Positions 35,338 through 43,566 of a stretch of 64,000 nucleotides of DNA are shown here, in pieces. Position 1 is the stretch's first letter. Every line of letters starts with the position of its first letter. This DNA comes from Aeromicrobium sp. Root236. Lineage in GTDB: Bacteria; Actinomycetota; Actinomycetes; Propionibacteriales; Nocardioidaceae. The notes beneath the pieces are model-generated. The model made no database searches, was not told the origin of the DNA, and was given only the letters and a program-made list of their open reading frames with translations. Where the stretch lies: contig NZ_LMIS01000001.1 of NCBI RefSeq assembly GCF_001428805.1, forward strand, positions 2,797,075-2,861,074, read 5' to 3'. The position numbers and the translations under genes were made by a program.

Positions 35338-36224
35338 TGTCTGCCGCCATGATCGATGTCGCGCGCCATCCCGCCCCAGTACCGACTCCGCAGGTGCGCC
35401 GACGCTTCGACGAGCTGCTGATCTCGCGCTGGCTCGGGGCATCGACCCGGGTGATCGCTGAGCCAACCCGGGTGCACGCGCAACGGTGGCCCTTCCTGGT
35501 TCTCTACGTCATGGTTGGTCCGGTCCGAGTGGAGCAGACCTCGACGCCGACCGATCTGCGCGCCGGGGAGATCGTCCTCCTCTCGAACACGGAGGAACTG
35601 CGCATCGAGTGCGCCGAGAATGCCGCGCTGCTCCTCGTGAACGTGCCGATCGGAGCGGTCGGGCCGTACGGCCACGCACTGGAGTCAGCGGTCGGCCGCG
35701 TGTTCGATACGCGGGAGGGAACCCCCCACCTCGTGGCGCGGATGCTCGACGGTCTTGCCGCCGACCTTGACGTCATCGCGCCGATGCACCCCGGCCAGCT
35801 TGCTCGTCACCTGGTCGGCTTCGTCGCTCTGGCGTGCGAGGACGGACACGTCGACGGGCGTTCACGGGATCCGAACATCGGCCGAGCCAAGGAATACATC
35901 GAGCTCAACCTCAGGGACTTCGAGCTGGGGCCGAACCAGGTCGCACGATGTCTCAACGTCTCGATCCGTACGCTCCATCGAGCTTTCGAGCGCGAGTCCT
36001 TGTCGGTCGCCGGATGGATCAGGTGGCGTCGCCTGGAGCACTGCCGCTCGGAGCTGGCCGATCGGGGATTCGACCACGATTCCGTTAGCGTCATAGGTGC
36101 GCGATGGGGATTCTGGGATGCGGCGCACTTCAGCAAGCTGTTCAAGACCCAGTACGCGGCATCCCCTCGGGCCTACCGTGCGCAGAGCGCACGCCAGGAC
36201 ATCGCCAACGCTGCTTCCGCCTGA
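35337..36224 (+). CDS. AraC-family transcriptional regulator (295 aa)
   Basis: The C-terminal AraC DNA-binding domain (about 200-290) shows AKEYIELNLRDFELGPNQVA, RCLNVSIRTLHRAFERE and SKLFKTQYAASPRAYRAQ, the two helix-turn-helix units. The N-terminal part resembles an AraC-binding-like cupin (VMVGPVRVEQTSTPTDLRAG). The ATG overlaps the kinase stop. It probably activates the surrounding cyclitol/sugar genes in response to a pathway compound. Confidence 0.88.
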   Translation: MSAAMIDVARHPAPVPTPQVRRRFDELLISRWLGASTRVIAEPTRVHAQRWPFLVLYVMVGPVRVEQTSTPTDLRAGEIVLLSNTEELRIECAENAALLLVNVPIGAVGPYGHALESAVGRVFDTREGTPHLVARMLDGLAADLDVIAPMHPGQLARHLVGFVALACEDGHVDGRSRDPNIGRAKEYIELNLRDFELGPNQVARCLNVSIRTLHRAFERESLSVAGWIRWRRLEHCRSELADRGFDHDSVSVIGARWGFWDAAHFSKLFKTQYAASPRAYRAQSARQDIANAASA

Positions 36225-36390
36225 CATCAGCACAGGTTGTGGTGCGGCGTGCAGGTGCAAATTGTGGGCCTTGACGGACAAGCATCCGTATCGGTGTTCG
36301 TCCTACCGTCGAGTTGGCCGAGCTTTCCGGGCCAGGTTCAGATCATCCATCAAATCGCTGCACGAGCGCGTACGACTTGAAGGGCATCCC

Positions 36391-37275
36391 TTGGCTTCCA
36401 CGACGAACTCCGCCGCACCGGTCGACCACCTGCGTGACGAAAACGGGTTCTTCTCCATGGTCGCAGTGGACCAACGGGGATCACTGAGAGCCATGCTCGC
36501 GGAGCAGGCAGGTGGACAGGACGTCAGCGATGAGGACCTCGTCCAGTTCAAGGTTGATGTCGCTACAGAGCTGGCGCCTGGTGCCAGTGGTCTGCTGCTT
36601 GATCGCGATTTCGGGTTCCGCGCCGCCGCCGCTTCTCTTTGTCCAGTCATCCTTGCTGCTGACGTCTTGACCGCTTCCGTCCCGGGTGGCCCGGTGGACC
36701 AAGCGACGATCGATCAAGGCCTGACTCCGGAGATCGCCTACGAGTTCAACGCGCAGGCACTGAAGATGCTCGTGCCGTGGAGCTACGACATTCGATCGGA
36801 AGCCGTCGATCTGGCCCACGAGTTCATGGGCGTCGCGAGGGGGATGGGCTTGCCCGGAATCGTGGAAGGTGTGGTCCGACCCCCCGACTTCGCGAGCTGG
36901 TCGATTCCACGGCGCAACGAGGCGTTGATTGCGGCTGCCCAGGACCTCGCCGCCACGGCCCCTGACCTGTACAAGGCCGAGGTCGTCTATACCTCCCCTG
37001 AGCATCACGAGCTCGCGACGGAGGCTTCGAAGGGAATCACGGAGGCGCTGTCCGTTCCTTGGGTCATTTTGTCGTCCGGAGTGCCGGGCGAGTACTTCGG
37101 CGATGCGCTGTCGGCCGCTGTCGCCGGAGGTGCTCAGGGCTTCCTGGCCGGACGCGCACTCTGGGCGGACGCTTGTGGAGCCGCGGATGCAGCGGCATTC
37201 CTGCGCACCACGTCGAGCAGTCGACTGGCGACATTGGCCGCTCGTGTTCCCGCAGAGGCGGCGCCACGCACCTGA
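36391..37275 (+). CDS. Class I aldolase, LacD/tagatose-bisphosphate aldolase-like (294 aa)
   Basis: MVAVDQRGSLRAML at 23-36 is the LacD-family start of the barrel. Lys 195 in DLYKAEVVYT is the expected Schiff-base lysine, and Lys 125 in LKMLVPW matches a second conserved lysine. The family cleaves ketose (bis)phosphates, or sulfofructose-phosphate in YihT. The TTG start at 36391 has AAGG 8 bases upstream. Next to an IolC-like kinase, it could cleave 2-deoxy-5-keto-gluconate 6-phosphate, the job usually done by IolJ. This would be a non-homologous replacement and is an inference. Confidence 0.85.
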   Translation: MASTTNSAAPVDHLRDENGFFSMVAVDQRGSLRAMLAEQAGGQDVSDEDLVQFKVDVATELAPGASGLLLDRDFGFRAAAASLCPVILAADVLTASVPGGPVDQATIDQGLTPEIAYEFNAQALKMLVPWSYDIRSEAVDLAHEFMGVARGMGLPGIVEGVVRPPDFASWSIPRRNEALIAAAQDLAATAPDLYKAEVVYTSPEHHELATEASKGITEALSVPWVILSSGVPGEYFGDALSAAVAGGAQGFLAGRALWADACGAADAAAFLRTTSSSRLATLAARVPAEAAPRT

Positions 37276-37407
37276 CCGAGTCCGAAATTCCCCAGCACCA
37301 CCGAGCGATTCTCGGCGGGTAGCAAACACAACAGGATTCACCGAAGCCGACTGTTTCTTTCTGCAACCGCACAAGTTTCTGCATTGGCAACATTTACGCA
37401 ACCTCTT

Positions 37408-37427
37408 CCTTACGAACGCACGTTAGG
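37408..37427. promoter_or_regulatory. Candidate LacI-type operator upstream of ABC operon 2
   Basis: CCTTACGAACGCACGTTAGG is identical to the site at 40553-40572 at 16 of 20 positions and symmetric at 7 of 10 pairs (CCTTAC and GTTAGG half-sites, 8-base spacer). It is 44 bases before the small ORF that leads the operon. Confidence 0.6.
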
Positions 37428-37470
37428 TTAAGGTGTGGCGCAAGTCACCCCGACTGAAAGGCAGCACCCC

Positions 37471-37569
37471 ATGACGAACCGACTCTTCACGAACGACGGG
37501 AGCAACCCGCCTCGGGTGACGCCGACACCGGGTTTCGGCGACCGACTCAATGATGGTGCGGCCTCGTGA
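37471..37569 (+). CDS. Small ORF (32 aa) translationally coupled to the ABC ATPase
   Basis: ATG 37471 is preceded by AAAGG and reads 32 codons: MTNRLFTNDGSNPPRVTPTP, then GFGDRLNDGAAS. Its TGA overlaps the GTG of the ATPase gene (GTGA), the same coupling used between other genes here. It has no hydrophobic segment and no recognised domain. It may be a leader peptide that controls ATPase translation, a small partner protein, or a truncated relic of a longer gene. The proline-rich centre could slow ribosomes. Not recognised as a known family. Confidence 0.55.
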   Translation: MTNRLFTNDGSNPPRVTPTPGFGDRLNDGAAS

Positions 37570-38426
37570 CCACCCCGCTGGTTTCGCTCAACGGCATCCG
37601 GAAGTCCTTTGGCGCTGTCGTGTCACTCAAGGGAGTGAGCATCGACGTCATGCCTGGCGAGACGTTCGCGCTCCTGGGGGACAATGCAGCGGGCAAGTCG
37701 ACGTTGATGAAAGTGCTCACGGGTGTCTACCAGCCGGACGCCGGCACCATCGAATTCGACGGGAAGCCGATCGCGTTCCCCAGTCCGTCGGTCTCCCGGA
37801 GCAAGGGGATCGAGATGATCTACCAGGACTTCGCGCTGGCAGACAACCTCGACGTCCGCTCGAACATCTTCTTGGGCCGTGAACCTCGCAAGAATCTCTT
37901 GGGGCCGCTGGTCCGGATCGTCGACACCAAGACGATGGAGCGCGAGACGCAAAGAGTGCTCGACACGCTGGACATTCCGATCAACCCGCGGCTCAAGGTT
38001 CGCCGACTGTCCGGCGGACAGCGCCAGGCCGTGGCCATCGGACGCGCGCTCGCCTTCGACGCACGACTGGTCATCATGGATGAGCCGACCGCGAACCTGT
38101 CCGTCGCGAAGGTCGACAAGCTGATCGAGGTCACCCAGCGCCTGAAGGACCTCGGGATCGCGGTCATCATCATCACTCACCGACTGGATGAGGCGTTCGC
38201 CGTGGCCGACCGGTTCGCCGTGATGCGTCAGGGCGAGGTCGTCGGGCGGTTCGCCAACGGCGAGGTCTCGGAGTCGCAGGTCGCCCACCTGATCTCAACC
38301 GGTGAGCTCTGCGAGCCCAGTCATCCGTCGAAGGAACGCCGGCTCATCGGCAGCACGTCATCGCCCGCGGCAAAAGCAGCGGCGCAGCCAGTCACGTTTG
38401 CAGCACAGGAGGTTCTCGAATCATGA
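37566..38426 (+). CDS. Single-domain sugar-type ABC transporter ATPase 2 (286 aa)
   Basis: Walker A GDNAAGKST (38-46), Q-loop YQDFALADNL, signature LSGGQRQ, Walker B LVIMDEPTAN and switch ITHRLDEA are intact. As in ATPase 1 (20241-21098), there is one nucleotide-binding domain instead of the two usual for CUT2 importers, and long stretches such as VSIDVMPGETFALLGD are shared. GTG start overlaps the 32-codon ORF stop; the stop overlaps the permease start. Likely works as a homodimer. Confidence 0.9.
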   Translation: MTTPLVSLNGIRKSFGAVVSLKGVSIDVMPGETFALLGDNAAGKSTLMKVLTGVYQPDAGTIEFDGKPIAFPSPSVSRSKGIEMIYQDFALADNLDVRSNIFLGREPRKNLLGPLVRIVDTKTMERETQRVLDTLDIPINPRLKVRRLSGGQRQAVAIGRALAFDARLVIMDEPTANLSVAKVDKLIEVTQRLKDLGIAVIIITHRLDEAFAVADRFAVMRQGEVVGRFANGEVSESQVAHLISTGELCEPSHPSKERRLIGSTSSPAAKAAAQPVTFAAQEVLES

Positions 38427-39418
38427 GCAGCACATTGCAGGCGGCGGCCCCGAGCAGGCTCGGCACCGAGGATTCGCTCTCGATCACCACCAAGCTCAGA
38501 TACTTCACTGGTGACTACGGCATCGGATTGATCTTCACCGTGGTCGTCGTCTATCTGAGCGTCACAGCTCCGAACTTTCTCACGGTCGACAACTTGGTCA
38601 ACGTGGTTCGGCAGTCCTCGGTGGTTGGACTCGTCGCGCTCGGCATGACCTTCGTCATGATCACGGCCGGCATCGATCTGTCTGTGGGATCGGTCCTCGG
38701 GTTGTCCGGTATCGGCATGGCGATGGCAGCGCCCGGGAGTGGTTCGGCGTTCATCGTTCCGATCCTCATAGGTCTCGCTGTGGGGGCGGCGGTCGGCTAC
38801 ATCAGCGCGGCGATGGTCACCTGGGGCGCGATCATGCCGTTCCTCGCCACGCTGGCAATGATGGCAGTCGCGCGCAGCGCCGCACTGGTCCTGACCGACG
38901 GCGAGGTGGTGTCGGACGTGAGCGACCCGATCCAATGGTTGGGCAGCGGCTACATCGGGCCGATCCCGGTGCCGGTGTTGCTCTTCTTCGGATTCGCTCT
39001 CATTTCCGACTTCGTGCTCTCGCGTACCAAGTTCGGTTACCACGTGTACGCGGTGGGTGGCAGCGAGGAGTCTGCTCGCAAGGTCGGCATCTCCTCACGA
39101 CGCGTTCTGATCGCCGTCTACATGATCTCGGCACTGTTCGCTGCCATTGCGGGCATGGTTTTGACGGCTCGCCTGGACGGGGCTGCGCCGCTCAACGGCA
39201 CGGGATATGAGCTGCAGGCGATCGCTGCAGTGGTCATCGGGGGAACCAGTTTGTTCGGCGGCATCGGCACGATCCGCGGGACCGTGATGGGTGTGCTGCT
39301 GTTGGGCGTCGTCCTGAACGGTCTCAATCTGCTCAACGTCTCGTCGTACTACCAGCAGGGAGTGCAGGGACTGATCTTGGTCCTTGCTGTGCTTCTCAAC
39401 CGCTGGAAGACCCCATGA
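38423..39418 (+). CDS. Sugar-type ABC transporter permease 2, RbsC-like (331 aa)
   Basis: A multi-spanning membrane protein with ALGMTFVMITAGIDLSVGS, VIGGTSLFGGIGTIRGT and the C-terminal NGLNLLNVSSYYQQGVQGL, nearly the same as in permease 1 (19262-20248). The ATG overlaps the ATPase stop. The upstream operator suggests induction together with the P450 operon, so it may import the P450 substrate. Confidence 0.92.
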   Translation: MSSTLQAAAPSRLGTEDSLSITTKLRYFTGDYGIGLIFTVVVVYLSVTAPNFLTVDNLVNVVRQSSVVGLVALGMTFVMITAGIDLSVGSVLGLSGIGMAMAAPGSGSAFIVPILIGLAVGAAVGYISAAMVTWGAIMPFLATLAMMAVARSAALVLTDGEVVSDVSDPIQWLGSGYIGPIPVPVLLFFGFALISDFVLSRTKFGYHVYAVGGSEESARKVGISSRRVLIAVYMISALFAAIAGMVLTARLDGAAPLNGTGYELQAIAAVVIGGTSLFGGIGTIRGTVMGVLLLGVVLNGLNLLNVSSYYQQGVQGLILVLAVLLNRWKTP

Positions 39419-39479
39419 TCGCCGACGGCTTGCCCCTCGGCCAGCAGCACCACACCCCCACCTCGAAGGAGTAACTTCC

Positions 39480-40451
39480 ATGCAGCACTTTGTTAGACGC
39501 CGAGTCTTCGGCATCGCGGCGGCCGTCACGGCCGTGGCCCTCACGACAACCGCTTGTGCCAGTGGGTCGGGCAGCGGCGGATCGGACGGCGACTCCTTCA
39601 CGGTCGGTGTGTCCATGCTCAATCTGCGTGATCCCGATCTTGCGGCGATGAGCGCGGCCATGAAGAAGCAGGCAAAATCGTCCGGCATCAACTTGGTCAC
39701 TGTGGACGCCAAGGGAGATGTGGCCACAGAGCTGAACCAGGTCGAGGACCTGACAACTCGCAAGGTCGACGCCATCATCATGATGCCGATCGACGGCAAG
39801 ACGAGTCAGAGTGCCGCCAAGCTCGCCAACAGCGCTGACATCCCGTTGTTCATCCTGAGCACCGCGTTCGAGAAGGGCAGCAGCGTCAAGGAGGCGAGCT
39901 ACATCGGTGTCGACGACACCGAGGCCGGACGGATCCAGGCTGAGTACGTCAACAAAATGCTGCCGGACGGCGGCAAGCTGATCTACATCGTCGGCACATA
40001 CGGCGCTTCGTGGACGGATAGGCGCAAAGCCGGCTTCGAGGAGAAGAAGGATGCCAATCTGAAGGTTGCCACGGAGATCCAGGCGAACGGTTCTCGTGAC
40101 GAGGCGAAGCGGGTCATGGAGGACCTGCTCCGTCGGTACTCGAAGAAGGGCGAGATCTCCGGACTCGTCACGCACAATGACGAGATGGCCCTCGGTGCCG
40201 CTTCGGCCATCAAGGAAGCCGGGCGAATGGACGAGTTCAAGGTCATCGTCGGTGTCGATGGCACACCAACCGGTATGAAAGCCATCTCGGACGGCCTGAT
40301 GACCGCTACCGTCAAACAGAACTCTGCCGAGCAGGGGATCAAGGCCGTTGACGTGGTCAAGTCATTCTTGGACGGCAAGAAGGTTGACGCGGCCTACAAC
40401 TTGCCCTTCACGTTGGTCACGAAGGACAACGTGGCTGAGTACCTCAAGTAG
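39480..40451 (+). CDS. Sugar-type ABC transporter substrate-binding lipoprotein 2, RbsB-like (323 aa)
   Basis: The signal peptide has an Arg-rich start (VRRRVF) and lipobox TTAC (Cys 26), then a Gly/Ser linker. The Peripla_BP_4 body has VEDLTTRKVDAIIMMPIDGK, YIGVDDTEAGRIQAEYV and THNDEMALGAASAI, parallel to the protein at 18234-19187. AAGGAG precedes ATG 39480. It is the last gene of ABC operon 2, followed by a terminator hairpin. The ligand would be a sugar, cyclitol or similar polyol, by family. Confidence 0.92.
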   Translation: MQHFVRRRVFGIAAAVTAVALTTTACASGSGSGGSDGDSFTVGVSMLNLRDPDLAAMSAAMKKQAKSSGINLVTVDAKGDVATELNQVEDLTTRKVDAIIMMPIDGKTSQSAAKLANSADIPLFILSTAFEKGSSVKEASYIGVDDTEAGRIQAEYVNKMLPDGGKLIYIVGTYGASWTDRRKAGFEEKKDANLKVATEIQANGSRDEAKRVMEDLLRRYSKKGEISGLVTHNDEMALGAASAIKEAGRMDEFKVIVGVDGTPTGMKAISDGLMTATVKQNSAEQGIKAVDVVKSFLDGKKVDAAYNLPFTLVTKDNVAEYLK

Positions 40452-40459
40452 CTCGTCAC

Positions 40460-40489
40460 GTGGGGTGGGTCGCCTTCGGCCCGCCCCAC
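40460..40489 (+). terminator. Hairpin terminator after ABC operon 2
   Basis: GTGGGGTGGG (40460-40469) pairs with CCCGCCCCAC (40480-40489) around a 10-base loop, with one T-G wobble, 9 bases after the binding-protein stop. Confidence 0.8.
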
Positions 40490-40552
40490 ATGGCGTGCCT
40501 TCGGGGATCGCGTCTCTGATTCGTATGCGAGTCAAAGTCATATATGGTTGTA

Positions 40553-40572
40553 CCTTACAAACGTTAGTTAGG
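40553..40572. promoter_or_regulatory. 20-bp LacI-type operator in front of the P450 operon
   Basis: CCTTACAAACGTTAGTTAGG is symmetric at 8 of 10 pairs about a central CG, the classical geometry of LacI-family operators. It ends 19 bases before the ATG of the reductase gene. The last gene of that operon encodes a LacI-family protein, so autoregulation is likely. Related 20-mers lie at 37408-37427 and 22790-22809. Confidence 0.7.
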
Positions 40573-40591
40573 GTTCGCGGGAGGTGATCCG

Positions 40592-41863
40592 ATGAGAGCG
40601 GAACGGACGATTGAGTCCGATGGACCAGTGCACGTGGCCGTCGTCGGAGGGGGACCGTCGGGTTGCTACACCGCGGCGGCTCTGCGCAAGGTGCTTCCCG
40701 GCGTCCAGATCAGTGTCTTCGACTCGCGCCCTGCGCCCTTCGGACTGATCCGATATGGCGTCGCCCCAGACCACCAGGGGATGAAGAACGTGGCGCGGCA
40801 GTTCGAACGCCTCTTCGCGTCCGGTGGCACGGAGTTCTTCGGAGGCGTGACGGTGGGCGCAGACCTCTCTCTGGAGGAGCTCACCGACAACTACCACGTC
40901 GTCGTGATGGCAACGGGGCTCGCGCAGGACCGACCTCTGGGCATCCCGGTCGACCCCTACGCGGCGCTCTTCGGTGCCGGAGAAGTCATGCGATACCTCA
41001 ACTCAGACCCTGACGAGCGCCTGCGTGCCTGGTCCGACGATCCCTCGCGCCGACTGGGCCAGGATGTCCTCATCATCGGTGCGGGCAACGTCGCCCTGGA
41101 CGTCGCTCGGCTCCTCGCCAAGACCGACGAGGAGTTGATCGGTTCCGACATCGACGACACGGCGCGAGCGTCCCTCGAGATCCCGCGCATTGAATCGATC
41201 CGAATCCTGGGAAGAGGCCCCCGTGAGAAGGCGCGCTGGGACGCCGTGATGCTCACCGAGTTGTGCGCGCTGCCTTCCACGGAGGTGTGGATCGACGGAG
41301 AGCGGGTAACTGCGAGCGATCAAGAGACCCCGACCACGATCGAGATCGAGTTCACTCGAACGCCCTTGCGGGTTGATCATGTGGACGAGCGGAGTGTGCT
41401 CGTGGCTGCCGACTCGGCGGGATCCGGAGCCGAGCACGTCTATGTCGTCGACAGCATCGTCACCGCCACGGGGTTCGTGGCAGCCGATCCGCAGGGGCCC
41501 CATACGTCCTTCGACGGTTCGCTCCCTGTCGTCCGCATCGGCGGATGCTCGTCCGGTGTCCTCGGGAATTTGGCCGAGAATCGCGCGCTGGCGAAAGCTG
41601 CAGCGGCCGAAGTGGTGACCCTTGTCGACCAGAAGACGCGGCGTGCAGGTGCCGATGGAATCCGTCCTCTGATGGACGCGGCCGTCTTGTCATACGACGA
41701 CTGGCTCGCCGTCGATGCCGAGGAAGTTCGCCGGGCCGGCCCGGGCCGGTGTCGGCAGAAGATTTCGTCGCTTCCGGAGATGCATGTCGTCGTGGACGCG
41801 CACCGCCGAGCGGCACATTCCCGCGCCGGTTCGGATGCGACCAGGCAGCAACTGAGCTTGTGA
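40592..41863 (+). CDS. FprA-like NAD(P)H:ferredoxin/flavodoxin reductase (423 aa)
   Basis: An adrenodoxin reductase-type flavoprotein: FAD motif VVGGGPSGCYTAAAL near 18-32, RYGVAPDHQGMKNVARQFER, and NADP motif IIGAGNVALDVARLLAK. The C-terminal part keeps the NLAENRALAKAAA region but is shorter and diverged after RCRQK. GGGAGGTGAT precedes ATG 40592. It is followed by flavodoxin and P450 genes with 14-15 base gaps, so it should pass electrons from NAD(P)H to the flavodoxin. Use of a flavodoxin in place of a ferredoxin partner is unusual for FprA relatives. Confidence 0.9.
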   Translation: MRAERTIESDGPVHVAVVGGGPSGCYTAAALRKVLPGVQISVFDSRPAPFGLIRYGVAPDHQGMKNVARQFERLFASGGTEFFGGVTVGADLSLEELTDNYHVVVMATGLAQDRPLGIPVDPYAALFGAGEVMRYLNSDPDERLRAWSDDPSRRLGQDVLIIGAGNVALDVARLLAKTDEELIGSDIDDTARASLEIPRIESIRILGRGPREKARWDAVMLTELCALPSTEVWIDGERVTASDQETPTTIEIEFTRTPLRVDHVDERSVLVAADSAGSGAEHVYVVDSIVTATGFVAADPQGPHTSFDGSLPVVRIGGCSSGVLGNLAENRALAKAAAAEVVTLVDQKTRRAGADGIRPLMDAAVLSYDDWLAVDAEEVRRAGPGRCRQKISSLPEMHVVVDAHRRAAHSRAGSDATRQQLSL

Positions 41864-41877
41864 GAGAGGAGATGGAT

Positions 41878-42342
41878 ATGACAGAGGTGAACGTCCTTTT
41901 CGGGACGGAGTCGGGAAATGCCGAGATGGTCGCCGACGAGATCGCCGAGGTGATGACCACCGCTGGGCTAGGCGCTGTGGTGACCGAGCTGACGGATGTT
42001 GACATTCCGGATCTCGGTTCTGGAGACGTAGTGGTTCTGATCTCCTCGACGTACGGCGAAGGCGGCCTGTCCGCATCGGCCGAGCCATTCTATGAAGCAC
42101 TCGCCGACGATCGCCCCGCGCTGGACGGGCTCCGCTTCGCAGCATTCGGTCTGGGAGACAGCTCGTATGAGAACTACAACCGCGCCATCGACACGTTGAG
42201 TGCGCTGTTGGTCGAGCTGGGCGCGGAACAGATCGGGATGACCGGGCGCCATGACGCCACGAGCGGGACGTCTCCAGTTGACGTCGCGGTCGATTGGGCG
42301 AACGAGCTTGTCGCCGACCTCCAGCCGTCAATCAACGTCTGA
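41878..42342 (+). CDS. Flavodoxin-like FMN protein, probable P450 electron donor (154 aa)
   Basis: The FMN phosphate loop is LFGTESGNAEMVADEI (7-22). The 50s loop is SSTYGEGGLS (56-65), and FGLGDSSYENYN supplies the 90s loop. It resembles cindoxin and the FMN domains of diflavin reductases. ATG 41878 is preferred over 41872 because AGAGGAG is then 6 bases away. It lies between the FprA-like reductase and the P450 and should shuttle single electrons to the P450. Confidence 0.9.
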   Translation: MTEVNVLFGTESGNAEMVADEIAEVMTTAGLGAVVTELTDVDIPDLGSGDVVVLISSTYGEGGLSASAEPFYEALADDRPALDGLRFAAFGLGDSSYENYNRAIDTLSALLVELGAEQIGMTGRHDATSGTSPVDVAVDWANELVADLQPSINV

Positions 42343-42357
42343 CCCAGAAGGAGCACC

Positions 42358-43548
42358 ATGTCGTCCACGGCTTACACGAGCAAAGAGCTGTTCCCTTGGA
42401 ACAGCGAGGAGTTCCGCACCAACCCTTATCCTTGGTATGCGCGAGCGAGGGATTTGGCGCCGGTTCACCAGACCGACGAACACAGCTTTGTGGTCACGGG
42501 ATACTCGGACGCGATGCACTTTGCCAAGCTGCCCATCATGAGCATCCGTGAGGCCGACTGGGTCAGCCCGGGCCCATGGGCGGCGTTCGAGAACACCGTC
42601 CTCTCGCAGGACCCGCCGATACACACCGCCAAGCGGCGGCTGTTCTCGCGTTGGTTCACTCCAAAGCTGATGAAGCAATGGGTCGAGCTGACCCGTGAGT
42701 CGACTCTGAGCGTGCTCGACGCCTACTCGCCGGGTGACACCATCGACGCGCATTTCGACCTGGGTGTGGTCCCGACCCATTTCACGATGTCACACGTCCT
42801 GGACCTGCCGTTCGGAGATGTGGAGCCACTGTTCTGGGCGCTTTGGGACGCGATGCTGATCCAGGCCAGTGACCCTGTGCCGGGCACGCGCGAGAAGTCG
42901 ATCGCAGGACTCGACTACATGTTCAACACGACGGCTGCCCTGCTCGACGAGAAGTTGGCGAACCCGGGCAACGGTCTGGCCGACGAGCTCATTGCTCTTC
43001 ATCAGAAGGGCGAGATCTCCTGGCGGGACGTGCTGGAGAATGTCGTGCTCTTCTACATGTCCGGAGCCCCCAATCCCGCCTACCTGATCGGGTCGGCCTT
43101 CGAGGTCTTCGCCGAGCACCCGTACGTCATGACGGACTTCCGTGACAAGCCAGAATATCGGGACCGGATCATCAACGAGGTCGCTCGTCTCAACCCGGTC
43201 GAGCTCATCATCACCCGTTTCCCCACCGAGGACGTGGAGATCAGCGGCGTCCACATCCCGGCCGGGTCGCGCGTGCAATTCCCGATCGGCGCGGCCAACC
43301 GGGATCCCGCCGTGTTCTCCAACCCCGACGAGTTTGACTATGACCGGCCGATTGACGCCAGTCGAAATCTGACGTTCGGCCTTGGGACGCACGCGTGCGC
43401 TGGGCAACTGATCTCCCGGTCCGAGACCGAGATGATCCTGTCGATCGTGGCCGAGCGGTACTCGTCGGTGTCGCTTGCCGGCACTCCGAAGCAGGTCCGC
43501 ACGGATCGGCTGGCCGCATATGAGTCCCTTCCTGTGTCCCTGTCGTAA
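42358..43548 (+). CDS. Cytochrome P450 with atypical I-helix, P450cin-like redox set (396 aa)
   Basis: The heme Cys 347 is in FGLGTHACAG (340-349) and the ExxR motif is EVAR (274-277), so the fold is intact. The I-helix motif, normally A/G-G-x-D/E-T, reads SGAPN at 235-239: Pro 238 replaces the acid and Asn 239 the threonine. P450cin likewise has Asn in place of this Thr and uses a flavodoxin. The enzyme hydroxylates or O-dealkylates a small molecule with O2. AGGAG precedes ATG 42358. Operon context (reductase, flavodoxin, LacI; sugar-type importer upstream) suggests a terpene ether or an O-alkyl polyol; the substrate is not readable. Confidence 0.92.
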   Translation: MSSTAYTSKELFPWNSEEFRTNPYPWYARARDLAPVHQTDEHSFVVTGYSDAMHFAKLPIMSIREADWVSPGPWAAFENTVLSQDPPIHTAKRRLFSRWFTPKLMKQWVELTRESTLSVLDAYSPGDTIDAHFDLGVVPTHFTMSHVLDLPFGDVEPLFWALWDAMLIQASDPVPGTREKSIAGLDYMFNTTAALLDEKLANPGNGLADELIALHQKGEISWRDVLENVVLFYMSGAPNPAYLIGSAFEVFAEHPYVMTDFRDKPEYRDRIINEVARLNPVELIITRFPTEDVEISGVHIPAGSRVQFPIGAANRDPAVFSNPDEFDYDRPIDASRNLTFGLGTHACAGQLISRSETEMILSIVAERYSSVSLAGTPKQVRTDRLAAYESLPVSLS

Positions 43549-43566
43549 GCACGCGGAGGTGCCCGA

